64,000 nucleotides of DNA from Coriobacteriales bacterium (GCA_031288185.1 JAITRZ010000042.1:16386-80385); one strand, 5' to 3'. Shown: positions 18,136 to 28,889, counted from the first letter of the stretch. The notes: generated by a model from the sequence alone, not told the origin. Numbers and translations are program-made.

Positions 18136-19023
18136 ATGCTCAAACCCATTTCCCAAGAATCCTCAGCTCATCGGTTTCACGTTTTGGCGGTTATCCTCAG
18201 TTTACTACTGGTTCTGTCGGTACCCACATTTCTGGTTGCTTGCGGCAGCCAACCGACGACCCCAACACCCCAAACACCGTCAGCCGTGGCTGTAGAGCTA
18301 CAAATCTTTGCCGCCAACTCGCTGGAAAAGGCACTGCCTGAAGTGCAGGCTATCTATACTCAGCAAAATTCCAATGTTACTTTCGCTGACACCCAGTTCA
18401 AGGGTTCCGGCGACCTTGTCTCTCAGCTACAAGGCGGTGCCAGCGCTGACATCCTGATTACTGCCTCGGCCTCAACGATGGACAATGCTGATAGCAACGG
18501 TTCGATTGACGCTTCCACACGCGTAAACATGTTCAATAATGACCTAATCATTGTGAAACCCAAGGGCTCAAGCACCAAGATTGACTCTCTGGCCGCAGTT
18601 AACGCTCCAGAGTTTTCGCGTGTAGCCATTGGTGACCCTGACGCTGTGCCAGCGGGAAGCTACGCCAATCAGTCGTTGAGCACCGTTGGTTTGTATTCTG
18701 ATTCCTCAGGCAAGGGCGGTGAGTATCTGGAGGGCTTTGGCGATAAGGTCGTGGTTCAATCCAGCGTTGGCAACGTAGCCAAAACTGTGTCCACCGGCGA
18801 TTGCCAGCTCGGTTTTGTCTATACCAGCGATCTCTATCGCTACGATGGCATCGAGTCTGCGTTCACGGTACCAGCTGATACCCATAAAGCCATCGTCTAC
18901 CCCGGCGCCGTTGTCAAAACGTCCAAGCAGGCCACCGAAGCCGCTAAGTTCCTGGACTTTTGCCTGAACGATCCCGAAGCCCTGAAGGTTTGGTCAGAAT
19001 ATGGCTTTGAGGTAGCAAAATAG
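18136..19023 (+). CDS. modA: Molybdate ABC transporter substrate-binding lipoprotein
   Basis: Lipobox VACGS; LQIFAANSLEKALPEVQAIYTQQN, TQFKGSGDLVSQLQGGASADILITAS. Confidence 0.92.
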   Translation: MLKPISQESSAHRFHVLAVILSLLLVLSVPTFLVACGSQPTTPTPQTPSAVAVELQIFAANSLEKALPEVQAIYTQQNSNVTFADTQFKGSGDLVSQLQGGASADILITASASTMDNADSNGSIDASTRVNMFNNDLIIVKPKGSSTKIDSLAAVNAPEFSRVAIGDPDAVPAGSYANQSLSTVGLYSDSSGKGGEYLEGFGDKVVVQSSVGNVAKTVSTGDCQLGFVYTSDLYRYDGIESAFTVPADTHKAIVYPGAVVKTSKQATEAAKFLDFCLNDPEALKVWSEYGFEVAK

Positions 19024-19264
19024 GCCGTCGCCATTGAAGGGGCATCCATTTCTTCAGGAGAAGTTGTGCTTCAGTCATATTGGGCTGTGTGATTCCCTTC
19101 TGCCCGCGCGACACATGACTGACCAGGCACCAGTAGCCAGCCGTAAGGTTATTCCCTCTCGTGTGTGACACGTGAATTATATCGGGGCTGGGTGGCGCAA
19201 GGGGCGAAAACGCAAATGACCCTTTGCGCCAACGGCCCCTTCTGTCCACGCATTACTGAAATCT

Positions 19265-20776
19265 ATGAGCTTGCAGGTAGCGATGACGCACTCAGCTGTA
19301 TATCGGATAGTGAACGCGCTGCTGTTTGTTTTGTTGTTGGGCTCCGTGCCAGCGCTGCCGCAAGCGGCGCTGGCCGTTGAACAAACCCAGCAGGAAGGCG
19401 CAGAACAGCAGGCCGCCGATGAGGCCGTCAGCGTGTCTCAGAATAACGATGCAGCCAAAATGGCTGGGTTTGACAGCGCTCTATCTGCCTTTGCGCGCTA
19501 TAATTCCGGCACGGGTCGCAGCGTTGGTGGTGTGGACTACGGCTATCGCTATCCGCTAGCGGGGGCTGATGCTTTGGCCGTGCTGGCTGTAGAGGGTCTT
19601 ACCTATGTGTACGTGCCGGATCACATCGCGGCCCAGTTTCATCTGGATATCCGTGATAGTCAGGTTCAGGCCCACGTAGCCCAACTGCTAGAAGCCCTGG
19701 ACGTTGCGGTATCTAACGGCGGCACTACTCTGCTGCAGCTGGCCCAGCCCTATGCGTTTACCAGTGAGTCCCGCCTAAACCATGACGGTTTTGCCATCGA
19801 GTTTGGCGTTGAGGTTGAACCAGGTTATTTTTATACGCTGATCTCATCCTCGGATTCCTCTGATCCCTCCCATGTGGCCTATTTTGCCGAGACCGCCCTG
19901 TTGGTGCCTGCCGATAGCTTTACGATTGATGCTGCTCCGGAGGGCCTGGAAGCGTTTTGGAATTTTCTTGGCGGCATCGACTACCGGCCGTTTTGGGTGT
20001 CTTTGCGCACCTCGGCGGTGGCTCTGATCTTTGTGTTTATTCTGGGCCTGGGCGCCGCCCGCCTGTCCTTGCGTATGAACAACCGCGTCAAGGACGTTCT
20101 GGATTCTGTCTTTACCATCCCGATGGTCTTACCCCCTACGGTCTGCGGCTTTTTACTGTTGGTGGCTTTTGGCAATTCCACGGCGTTTGGGCGCTGGCTC
20201 ATCGACCACGGCATTGAATTGGTGTTTACTTGGCCGGCAGCGGTTATTGCTGCTATCGTTGTGGCCTTTCCGCTGATGTATCGAACCACCAGGGGGGCCT
20301 TTGAAGCCCAGGATTCCGATATGCTTGATGCCGCTCGCACCTTGGGTTGGAGCGAGGGTCGCATCTTCTTCAGGCTGATGCTGCCGCTGGCCTGGCCCTC
20401 CATTGCCGCAGGCACCGTACTGGCCTTTGCCCGCGCTATGGGCGAATTTGGTGCCACGCTGTTTGTGGCCGGCAACTACGCCGGTGTGACCCAGACCATG
20501 CCTATCGCCATCTATTTTCAGTGGATGGGCGGCCGCACCGACATCGCCACATTTTGGGTTTTTGTCGTCGTCGTGATTTCGTTTATTGTTATTTTATTTA
20601 TCAATCTTTATGCTAGCCATACCCAGCGCTTTCGCAAGGGTTCCGGTTCTGGTGCCGCAACCGATGCGCCAAGCGATCCAAGTGCCAACCAGGCAACGAA
20701 CGCTGTATCGAACGGGTCAAGCGCTAGCCAGACGATGCCTGTTGCGCCTGTACCCACTCAAACGGACACGCTATGA
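19265..20776 (+). CDS. modB: Molybdate ABC permease with large N-terminal extracytoplasmic domain (ModB C-terminal half)
   Basis: IPMVLPPTVCGFLLL, DAARTLGWSEGRIFFRLMLPLAWPSIAAGTVLAFARAMGEFGATLFVAGN; about 230 residues including a signal peptide upstream. Confidence 0.88.
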   Translation: MSLQVAMTHSAVYRIVNALLFVLLLGSVPALPQAALAVEQTQQEGAEQQAADEAVSVSQNNDAAKMAGFDSALSAFARYNSGTGRSVGGVDYGYRYPLAGADALAVLAVEGLTYVYVPDHIAAQFHLDIRDSQVQAHVAQLLEALDVAVSNGGTTLLQLAQPYAFTSESRLNHDGFAIEFGVEVEPGYFYTLISSSDSSDPSHVAYFAETALLVPADSFTIDAAPEGLEAFWNFLGGIDYRPFWVSLRTSAVALIFVFILGLGAARLSLRMNNRVKDVLDSVFTIPMVLPPTVCGFLLLVAFGNSTAFGRWLIDHGIELVFTWPAAVIAAIVVAFPLMYRTTRGAFEAQDSDMLDAARTLGWSEGRIFFRLMLPLAWPSIAAGTVLAFARAMGEFGATLFVAGNYAGVTQTMPIAIYFQWMGGRTDIATFWVFVVVVISFIVILFINLYASHTQRFRKGSGSGAATDAPSDPSANQATNAVSNGSSASQTMPVAPVPTQTDTL

Positions 20777-21819
20777 GTATCTTTGTTGACATCAGTAAAC
20801 ACTACGAAAGTTTCAACCTTGACGTTAAGCTGGAGGCTGGTAATGAAACGCTGGGATTTTTAGGCGCTTCAGGCTGCGGAAAAAGCCTGAGTCTGCGCTG
20901 TATCGCCGGACTGGTAACTCCCAACAACGGCCGCATTGTGGTTAATGATCAGTGCTTCTTTGACTCCAAACGCCGCGTGAATCTCAAGCCGCAAAAGCGC
21001 AAGACGGCCCTGCTGTTTCAGGACTACAAGTTGTTTCCCAACCTCAGCGTGGCCACCAACATAGCCGCCGGTATTGATGCCCAGCTCTCCAAGACAGAGG
21101 TTCACCGGCGTGTTTCGGCGCAATTAGAGCGTTTTGGCCTGAAGGGTTTTGGCTCTCGTTATCCCGCGCGGCTTTCCGGCGGTCAACAGCAACGGGTGGC
21201 ACTAGCCAGGATGCTGGCGGCTGAGCCCCAGATACTGATGCTGGACGAGCCGTTTTCAGCCTTGGATTCACATCTTAAGGCAGAATTGGAAGAAAACCTG
21301 ATGGGGCTGTTTGAGGATTTTACCGGTACGGTTCTTTATGTGTCCCACGACATTGACGAGGCGTTCCGTTTCTGTGACCGCATCGCGATCATTGACGACG
21401 GGCATATTGTCGAGGTTGCCTCAGCCCAACAGATTGTTTCTCATCCGCAGGCGCTGGCCACTATCAAGGTTTCCGGTGTCAAAAATATCAGCCGCGCCCA
21501 AAGGGTAGGCGACTTTCAGGTTCGGGCTCTTGACTGGGGCATTACGTTAGGCACTAACCAATTGGTTACCCACAACGTTCGCTATTTGGGCATCCGTGCT
21601 ACCTATCTGCGTCTCGCCGGCATTGAAACCCAGAACGTTTTTGAGTTTTTGGTGCGGCGCGTGTCCGATTCTCGTTTTGTGCGCCACGTCATGTTAGATC
21701 CCGGCTCCATAAGCTGGCAGGCTGATAAACTGCTAGTACCTGCGCAAGAATTGCCGCAAAAAGGCCAACTCCTGCGCCTGCACTTTCCGCCCGATAAAAT
21801 CTATATCGTCAATCACTAA
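20773..21819 (+). CDS. modC: Molybdate ABC transporter ATP-binding protein
   Basis: GFLGASGCGKSLSLRCIAGL, LSGGQQQRVALARML, LMLDEPFSALD; ATG overlaps modB end. Confidence 0.9.
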   Translation: MSIFVDISKHYESFNLDVKLEAGNETLGFLGASGCGKSLSLRCIAGLVTPNNGRIVVNDQCFFDSKRRVNLKPQKRKTALLFQDYKLFPNLSVATNIAAGIDAQLSKTEVHRRVSAQLERFGLKGFGSRYPARLSGGQQQRVALARMLAAEPQILMLDEPFSALDSHLKAELEENLMGLFEDFTGTVLYVSHDIDEAFRFCDRIAIIDDGHIVEVASAQQIVSHPQALATIKVSGVKNISRAQRVGDFQVRALDWGITLGTNQLVTHNVRYLGIRATYLRLAGIETQNVFEFLVRRVSDSRFVRHVMLDPGSISWQADKLLVPAQELPQKGQLLRLHFPPDKIYIVNH

Positions 21820-22039
21820 ATACACGGTCAGTCTCCCTTGTATCGGCCTCAGGGGGCTTAGGATAGGGGCAAAGCGTGCCGCATGAACCCGGGTCTGGCT
21901 GTCTTGGGGTGTGCCTCTTTTTGAGGCGGCGAGTTGGGTCAAACTGCGTACATGAGGGGGTGTAGCCATAAAAAAGGGGCCTGCGGCGGGCTTGTGGCGT
22001 TAATTCTTACCTAAATCGCAGGAAAATCGGGTGTATCCC

Positions 22040-22067
22040 TTGACCATTCGGCCATTTGCGCTACTAT
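22040..22067 (+). promoter_or_regulatory. Candidate sigma70-type promoter upstream of ftsZ
   Basis: TTGACC, 16 nt, TACTAT. Confidence 0.5.
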
Positions 22068-22150
22068 TTATCCTCGGTGCTATTGTAAGCAAAATGCCCA
22101 CAAAACAGGAAACGCGCCAAAATAAAACGGAGCAATAAAACGGAGGACAC

Positions 22151-23251
22151 ATGATGTCGGATTTCAGTGGCACGGATCGCCTTGTTGTTATCAAGGTCGT
22201 CGGCGTCGGTGGCGGCGGGACTAACGCGGTCAATAGAATGATTGAGGCTGGCATCAAGGGGGTTGAATTTGTAGCCATCAACACAGACAGACAGGCGTTG
22301 TTGATGTCGGATGCCGACCAGACCGTGCATATCGGCGAGAGCCTAACCCGGGGTTTGGGCGCCGGTGGCAACCCAGAGGTTGGGGCTCAGGCCGCTGAGG
22401 AGTCCCGCAAGGAAGTAGCCGAGGCGCTGGCTGGCGCGGATATGGTGTTTGTCACGGCGGGGGAGGGTGGTGGCACCGGTACCGGTGCCGCGCCGATTGT
22501 GGCTGAGATTGCCCGCGATGAGATTGGTGCCTTAACCGTGGGCGTGGTCACCAAACCCTTTGGATTTGAGGGGCGTAAGCGTCTCAGCCAGGCTGAAGAC
22601 GGCATTATGTTGCTGTCCCAGAACGTAGATACGCTTATTGTCATTCCCAATGACCGCCTGCTTCAGATTGTCGAAAAAAAGACCTCAATGCTTGATGCCT
22701 TCCGCATTGCTGATGACATCCTGCGCCAGGGCACCCAGGGGATAACTGACCTTATCACCATCCCCGGTATCATCAACCTGGACTTTGCCGACGTACGCAC
22801 CGTCATGAAAGAGGCTGGCACGGCCATGATGGGTATTGGTATCGCTTCTGGCGATAATCGTGCTGTGGAGGCCGCTGTCCAGGCTATCTCCAGCAAACTG
22901 CTAGAAGCCTCAATTACCGGTGCCAACCGTATCCTGGTATCGGTGGCCGGCGCGTCAGACATGGGCCTTATCGAGGTTTCTGAAGCGGCGGACACCGTTA
23001 CCGAGGCCGCCGATGCCGATGCCACCATCATCTTTGGGTCGGTTATCGACGACACCCTGGTTGACCAGGTGCGTGTTACGGTTATTGCTACTGGATTTGA
23101 CGATAGAAACAAGCAGTCTGTTCTTGATTTTGAGGAATCTGCCCTGGGCCGTTCTGTTGCGGAGCCAACCTATGCGGCCTCCTCACGCAGCCGCACTGCC
23201 AACAGTTTTGATGACGACTATATTCCAGATTTTCTGAAGCGAGGATTCTGA
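22151..23251 (+). CDS. ftsZ: Cell division protein FtsZ
   Basis: [29 protein letters not shown], short C-terminal tail [13 protein letters not shown]. Confidence 0.98.
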   Translation: MMSDFSGTDRLVVIKVVGVGGGGTNAVNRMIEAGIKGVEFVAINTDRQALLMSDADQTVHIGESLTRGLGAGGNPEVGAQAAEESRKEVAEALAGADMVFVTAGEGGGTGTGAAPIVAEIARDEIGALTVGVVTKPFGFEGRKRLSQAEDGIMLLSQNVDTLIVIPNDRLLQIVEKKTSMLDAFRIADDILRQGTQGITDLITIPGIINLDFADVRTVMKEAGTAMMGIGIASGDNRAVEAAVQAISSKLLEASITGANRILVSVAGASDMGLIEVSEAADTVTEAADADATIIFGSVIDDTLVDQVRVTVIATGFDDRNKQSVLDFEESALGRSVAEPTYAASSRSRTANSFDDDYIPDFLKRGF

Positions 23252-23934
23252 TACCCGCTGACATTGAACAGAACTATCACAGCATCCAGCAGGCAATTAG
23301 CGCCGCCGCCGCTCGCTCTGGTCGGCGCGCTGCGGACGTTTTGTTGGTTGCCGTAAGTAAAACGGTCAACGCAAGACAGGTTGCGCAGGCCGCCAGCGCC
23401 GGCATCCGTGATTTTGGCGAGAATCGCTCCGGAACACTGCATGAGAAACAGGCCCTGTTTCCGGAGTATCGCTGGCACTTCATCGGCCGTATCCAGACCA
23501 ACAAACTCAAGGACTATGTGGGCAAGGTTGCGTTGATTCATTCAGTGGCCAGTTATCGTGCTCTGGAGGCAATAGACAGGCGCGCGCACAGCATTGGCTG
23601 CGTACAGGAATTGCTTATTGAAGTAAATGTTTTGGCGGAGGCCAGTAAAGACGGCGTGGCGCCAGAACAGCTGGCAGACCTGCTCAGCGCCGCTCGCGCC
23701 CTGAAAAGCGTGTGCGTACGAGGCCTGATGACGATGGCTCCGTTGGGCTCTCCGGCTGCGGCACGGCACAGCTTTGCCGGGCTAAGGCGACTGCGCGATG
23801 ATCTGGCCGCCGATTTTGCAGATGCGAACAATGTCCGCTTAACGGAGTTATCCATGGGTATGTCTGATGATATGGAAATAGCTGTAGAAGAAGGTGCGAC
23901 CATCGTGCGCGTTGGCCGTAGATTGTGGACATAA
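23248..23934 (+). CDS. YggS/PLPBP-family PLP homeostasis protein (start codon uncertain, non-canonical)
   Basis: [72 protein letters not shown]. Confidence 0.88.
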   Translation: MIPADIEQNYHSIQQAISAAAARSGRRAADVLLVAVSKTVNARQVAQAASAGIRDFGENRSGTLHEKQALFPEYRWHFIGRIQTNKLKDYVGKVALIHSVASYRALEAIDRRAHSIGCVQELLIEVNVLAEASKDGVAPEQLADLLSAARALKSVCVRGLMTMAPLGSPAAARHSFAGLRRLRDDLAADFADANNVRLTELSMGMSDDMEIAVEEGATIVRVGRRLWT

Positions 23935-23935
23935 T

Positions 23936-25018
23936 ATGGGGATACTGGATAGCATCAAAGGTATCATGAATACAAACACCAATCGCTCCGATGGCGCTGC
24001 TCGGCGCTTTGCAGGGCACAGAGATGACGCGGCTTTGGACGTGGATAGCCTTGATTACGCGGATACAGACGAGGCCGGCTATGAATACTATGAAGATACT
24101 GACTCCGTTTCTGAGGGTAACTGGTCTTCTGATGCCGACGATCCAGGCGCTGCTTCTGGCGCTGATATCTTGGGCGCTTCCAGCCCACGTAGTTTGGGCG
24201 CCGTGCGTTCTGACTACGCGCTTGGCGGCCACCTGCCGCTGATTTCCCAATCCGACGTTCGCTCCCAGGAACTACCGCCACTGATGGAGAGACGCGCCAG
24301 CAGGGGCGCTCGACCTGGCTCTTTGGATGGTCAAGACGTGCGCAAGAGCGCCCTAACACAGGGCTTGGCGAACAGTGGTGGCGTGGATGCCTCGTCCTAT
24401 GCAAGAACCTATTTGCGGTACAACGTGGCGGAACCTTGTCAACAGGAACAGACACAACGCGCATTCAGGGATTCATTGCCCTTTACAACTCTGGAACCTG
24501 CTGACTATCATGCGACCTCTCCGCGCATCCCGGCGTTTTCCGGTTCATCGGCTGCCACTTCTGAGCGTCCTGCCAAAAACGGTTTGGGCAGCGCTGGGTA
24601 TTCTGTTCTTAATGAAACAACGGATCCGTTGCTGCGCCGTCATTCTCTCAACAACACGGGGGATCTGGGCCGTACATCCCCTGCCTACTACGCCAGCCGC
24701 TCCGGGGTTGGACATCTGCGAGCTCCTGATGAGCCGCGAAGGACACAGCGTCTGCGTGAAGTTGTGGTGGCGCGCCCGGAACGTTTTGAGGAAGTCGAAC
24801 AGGTCGCTCAAGCCCTTAGGGCCGGCAATGTGGTTTGTCTGGTGCTGAGATCAACCCGGCCAGAATTAGCCCGACGTATCCTTGATTTTGCTTTTGGCGC
24901 GGCGGCAGCCCTGGGGGGACAGGTAGCCAGTCCGCAGAACAAAATCTACCTTATTACCTGTGAATATCCCCTGACACCCAATGAGTTTGAACTACTGCAA
25001 GCCAGGGGGGTGCTGTAG
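23936..25018 (+). CDS. sepF: Cell division protein SepF with long disordered central region
   Basis: MGILDSIKGIM N-terminus; C-terminal RLREVVVARPERFEEVEQVAQALRAGNVVCLVL; located after ftsZ-yggS. Confidence 0.88.
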   Translation: MGILDSIKGIMNTNTNRSDGAARRFAGHRDDAALDVDSLDYADTDEAGYEYYEDTDSVSEGNWSSDADDPGAASGADILGASSPRSLGAVRSDYALGGHLPLISQSDVRSQELPPLMERRASRGARPGSLDGQDVRKSALTQGLANSGGVDASSYARTYLRYNVAEPCQQEQTQRAFRDSLPFTTLEPADYHATSPRIPAFSGSSAATSERPAKNGLGSAGYSVLNETTDPLLRRHSLNNTGDLGRTSPAYYASRSGVGHLRAPDEPRRTQRLREVVVARPERFEEVEQVAQALRAGNVVCLVLRSTRPELARRILDFAFGAAAALGGQVASPQNKIYLITCEYPLTPNEFELLQARGVL

Positions 25019-25077
25019 TGGCGCGCCTGCTTCTTGTTGCGCCCAAAATCAAAGGTATTCAAGAATAAGGAAATATT

Positions 25078-25905
25078 ATGACCAATCAAGATGACATTTT
25101 TTCCCAATTGGGAACCATAGCCCTGATCGGTGGCGGCAGAATGGGTGAAGCAATAGTTGCCGGATTGGTACAGGGAGCCCTGCTGAGCCCTGAGGCTATC
25201 ATCGTGGCCGAGCCCAGCAGTGAGCGCCGCCACTTCCTTACGCAGAACTTTGGGGTGCGCTCGGTGGAAAACGGCGCACAGATTTCTCATCCCCAAACCT
25301 GCATCCTGGCCGTCAAACCCCAGGTAGTGCGCACAGTCGCCCATAGCCTTGCGCAGGAGGCGCGCTTCAGGCCAGAGCGTGTTATCTCTATCGCCGCCGG
25401 CATCCACACCAGCGTGTTAACAGATATTTTTCCGCAGGCGCAGGTGGTGAGGGTGATGCCCAACGCGCCTTTACTGGTGGGTGCTGGCATGAGCGCTGTG
25501 GCGATGGGTGAAAATACCAGCGTCACCGAGGGGCGGTTGGTGCAAGCCCTGTTTTCCCTCTTGGGCGAGGCAGTTTTGCTGGATGAGTCACTCATTGATG
25601 CTGCCACCGCTCTGTCCGGTTCAGGGCCGGCCTACTTTGCATTTTTTGTGGAACAGCTCATAAGCTCTGGACAAAGCCTAGGGTTACCTGCGGCGGTTGC
25701 AGAGCAGCTGGCCTTGCAAACCTTCATGGGCACGGCCCGTCAGTTACAGCTCAGTTCTGTAACGCCGGCTGAGTTGCGTGACGCGGTTACGAGTCCCGGT
25801 GGTACCACGCAGGCCGCCCTGGAATCACTGGAGGCCGATGATTTGGCAGCCATAGTGCGCAGAGCTGTGACCGCAGCCTGGCGCCGCGCAGTCGAGATGG
25901 CCTGA
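25078..25905 (+). CDS. proC: Pyrroline-5-carboxylate reductase
   Basis: IALIGGGRMGEAIVAGL, AVKPQV, RVMPNAPLLVGAGMSA, DAVTSPGGTTQAAL. Confidence 0.94.
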   Translation: MTNQDDIFSQLGTIALIGGGRMGEAIVAGLVQGALLSPEAIIVAEPSSERRHFLTQNFGVRSVENGAQISHPQTCILAVKPQVVRTVAHSLAQEARFRPERVISIAAGIHTSVLTDIFPQAQVVRVMPNAPLLVGAGMSAVAMGENTSVTEGRLVQALFSLLGEAVLLDESLIDAATALSGSGPAYFAFFVEQLISSGQSLGLPAAVAEQLALQTFMGTARQLQLSSVTPAELRDAVTSPGGTTQAALESLEADDLAAIVRRAVTAAWRRAVEMA

Positions 25906-26012
25906 GGTGTCAGGAGCCCCTATCGATACAGACGGTTAGATGCCGGGCACCACACGGTCGAGATGGCCTGAGGCCACTGTCTTACAGCCGCAATGCCAAA
26001 GGAGGCAGGCAG

Positions 26013-26279
26013 ATGTTTTTTTCACTACCTTCACTTATCAGTTCAGCCGTTAATCTCTACTGCCTGATAATTGTTGTCTGGGCAATTTTGTCCTGGTTTA
26101 ACACCTCCAAAAAGGGGATTGTGCGTGATGTCTACCAGGTCTTGGACACCATAGTATCACCCTATGTCAATCTGTTTAGGCGCTTCATCCCACCAATGGG
26201 CGGTTTGGATCTGTCGGCCCTTGTTGCCCTGCTTGTTTTGCAGTTAGTGGCAAGAGCGCTGTTTTTCCTGATACGTTAG
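26013..26279 (+). CDS. YggT family membrane protein
   Basis: YCLIIVVWAILSWF, VSPYVNLFRRFIPPMGGLDLSALVALLVLQ. Confidence 0.9.
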   Translation: MFFSLPSLISSAVNLYCLIIVVWAILSWFNTSKKGIVRDVYQVLDTIVSPYVNLFRRFIPPMGGLDLSALVALLVLQLVARALFFLIR

Positions 26280-26396
26280 CTAGGTGGGGCTTTCCTTATG
26301 CTAAGATGGGGATGCTCATACAGATTGTATATTGCTTTAGCGCGAGTTTCATTGTTTTGGGCGCGTGTTTGATCCGTTAGGAAGAAAGGTACGGCT

Positions 26397-27194
26397 ATGG
26401 CACTGACCGCTTTGGATATTCAGAACCAGAGTTTTGGCACCTCGCGACATGGTTATGACCCCCAGGAAGTTGACGTATTTCTGGAACGCGTGGCCACTGA
26501 GATTGAGAACTTCAACCAGGCTTTGGCAGAGGCCAAGTCGCGCATTGAGGCTGCCGATGATCGGGTGTTGACTGCTGAGCAACAAACGGCGCAAGCAATC
26601 GCGGCAGCGCAGGCCGCACAAGCCGCGCAGGCAGCGCAAAGCGCCAAGGGCTCTGCTCAGGTTGCGGCTACTGAACAGCAGATCGCCAAAGCGTTCATAG
26701 CTGCTCAAAAAAGTGCTGATGAACTGCGTGAACAGGCTCGCGCTGAGTCAGAGAAAGCCTACAGAGAAGCGGAGACGCGAGCCCGCGATATTGTGCGTGA
26801 CGCTTTGGCAGAAAAACAGCGGATACTGGATGAGATAGAGCGATTACGCGCTTCCACCGAGAAGTTTCGCAGTGAATATCTGTCCTTGCTCAACCATTAT
26901 TCAGCCGACGCCAAAAAGTCCATGCCCACCCTGGACACTATGGCTCCTGACATCAGTTTGGCCAAGAAATCCACCCAAGATGCCGCCGAACGCTTCCAGG
27001 CCAATGATGCCAGCGTGGCAAAAGTGGAGCAAGCGGCACCAAAACCATCACCTCGACAGACCGGCCCTGACAAGAATGCAGGGGTGGGCGGTTTGGGTAC
27101 AGCGCCTGCGCGCGCAGCGGTCACCACAGGCACCACGTCCTTTTCCAGCGCAGACGATCTGGATGATGAACTGGATATTGAAGAAATCGACTAG
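26397..27194 (+). CDS. divIVA: DivIVA domain protein
   Basis: MALTALDIQNQSFGTSRHGYDPQEVDVFLERVATE followed by coiled coil; ftsZ cluster context. Confidence 0.92.
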   Translation: MALTALDIQNQSFGTSRHGYDPQEVDVFLERVATEIENFNQALAEAKSRIEAADDRVLTAEQQTAQAIAAAQAAQAAQAAQSAKGSAQVAATEQQIAKAFIAAQKSADELREQARAESEKAYREAETRARDIVRDALAEKQRILDEIERLRASTEKFRSEYLSLLNHYSADAKKSMPTLDTMAPDISLAKKSTQDAAERFQANDASVAKVEQAAPKPSPRQTGPDKNAGVGGLGTAPARAAVTTGTTSFSSADDLDDELDIEEID

Positions 27195-27346
27195 GTTTTT
27201 AGCGCGCGAACTGATCCCTACAGCGTATCTCCAGCGTGTGAACCGATCTTGTGCAGCTGTGGGCGTACTGACAGCGCCTGGCCTGCGGGTCTTTTCCACC
27301 AGGGCGCAGACCTTTTTCTCCAAAACTGCTTCCGGCTGGCTTTAGC

Positions 27347-27628
27347 ATGATCACCCTTGCCGTTAAGGTGATACCAAAGAGTGCTCACAACGCCATTGTG
27401 GGTTGGAGCGATATCGATAGCGCCACGCGCAAAGAACTGATAATCCGGCTTACCGCGCCCCCCACAGACGGCCAGGCCAATGGTCAACTGGTGACCTTTC
27501 TGGCCAAGTGTTTGAATATACCCAAGACCTCTATCCATATCATCAGCGGCCAGGGTTCCCGACACAAAAGACTGCGCCTGGACATCGACACCGCCCAACT
27601 TGACCTTCTTGTGCAGGACTGTTGGTAA
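27347..27628 (+). CDS. DUF167 (YggU-like) protein
   Basis: VKVIPKSAHNAIVGW..RLTAPPTDGQANGQLVTFLAKCLNIPKTSIHIISGQGSRHKRL. Confidence 0.9.
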   Translation: MITLAVKVIPKSAHNAIVGWSDIDSATRKELIIRLTAPPTDGQANGQLVTFLAKCLNIPKTSIHIISGQGSRHKRLRLDIDTAQLDLLVQDCW

Positions 27629-27806
27629 GGCCTATCCTGTCTCTAACCATTGCGTGGGTTTCTGATCACGACAGCCCCTGTTTGCGCGGCAATCACTTTA
27701 CTCGCCATTACTCAGGCAGACACCGGCATAGTTTGTTATCATGGTTACGTGGTTCGTTGTTTGACGCAACCATCTGGCAAGGCCCGCCTTCAGCTAAGGA
27801 GTACCC

Positions 27807-28685
27807 ATGAGTTTTTCCATCCTTACCGATTCTTCCTGCAACCTCCCTGAATCACTCATTGATGAGCATCATCTTGGCGTGGCGCCCCTGGAATTTAGCG
27901 TTGAGGGGAAGATATACTACAGTTACCTAAAGGGCAGCATCACCAACCTCAAACAGTTTTATGACATGATGCGCTCCGGTAAGGTCATCACCACCTCGCT
28001 GGCCTCGCTCAAAGAGGTGGATGCCCTAAGTCGTGAGCGGTTTACGGCCGGACAAGACATTCTGTACCTGGGCTTTGACTCAGCGCTAAGTGGCACCTAT
28101 GAAAATACGACCGTCTACCTCAACAAGGTTCGAGACGAGGATTTTCCCCAGCGTCAGCTGCGGTGTGTGGATACTCTGGCAGCGGCCCTGGGAGAGGGAC
28201 TGTTTGTTTTGGAAGCGGTAAAACAGCGTGATGCCGGAAAATCGTTGGATGAAGTGGCAGATTGGGCGCTGGCGCAACGCCTCAACTTCGCTCATTGGTT
28301 CACTGTTGACGATCTGCATTATCTGCAGCGGGGCGGCCGACTGTCCAAAGGGGCGGCACTTGCTGGCTCCGTCCTCAACATAAAACCGGTTTTGCATGTG
28401 GACGACGAGGGTTATCTGGTGCCTGTTGAAAAGGTGCGCGGGCGCAAAAAATCACTCCTTGCCCTGGCAGACAAGTTTGTCACCACAGCTCGGGATCCCA
28501 AAGATAACCAGCTGGTCTGCATCTCTCATGCCGATTGTCTGGACGATGCGCACTTTATCCGTGATCAGATATCTGAACGTTGTGGTGTGAGCGACTTTCT
28601 CATCAACTACCTGGATCCGGTGATTGGAGCCCACGCAGGACCTGGCACAGTAGCCCTGTTCTTCATCACCAACCAGCAACGCTAA
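27807..28685 (+). CDS. DegV family protein (second paralogue)
   Basis: SILTDSSCNLPESL, LGFDSALSGTYENT, YLQRGGRLSKGAALAGSVLNIKPVL, AHAGPGTVALFF. Confidence 0.92.
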   Translation: MSFSILTDSSCNLPESLIDEHHLGVAPLEFSVEGKIYYSYLKGSITNLKQFYDMMRSGKVITTSLASLKEVDALSRERFTAGQDILYLGFDSALSGTYENTTVYLNKVRDEDFPQRQLRCVDTLAAALGEGLFVLEAVKQRDAGKSLDEVADWALAQRLNFAHWFTVDDLHYLQRGGRLSKGAALAGSVLNIKPVLHVDDEGYLVPVEKVRGRKKSLLALADKFVTTARDPKDNQLVCISHADCLDDAHFIRDQISERCGVSDFLINYLDPVIGAHAGPGTVALFFITNQQR

Positions 28686-28889
28686 GGTTCAGCGGACAAA
28701 CGTCCACCCAAACGCTCCTTGCCCTAACAAAAAACCACAGAACTCCTTCCTGGACAGCCGGTGTCTGCTGCCTGTGCCCTATGCCCACGCCACCGCCTGG
28801 CGTTGTGGGCGAAATTTGCACTTGTTAAGCGTAATCGTTTTGGGTTAACATTAGCGGCTGTCGTTTTTATTGTCTGGTAATGGAGTATT

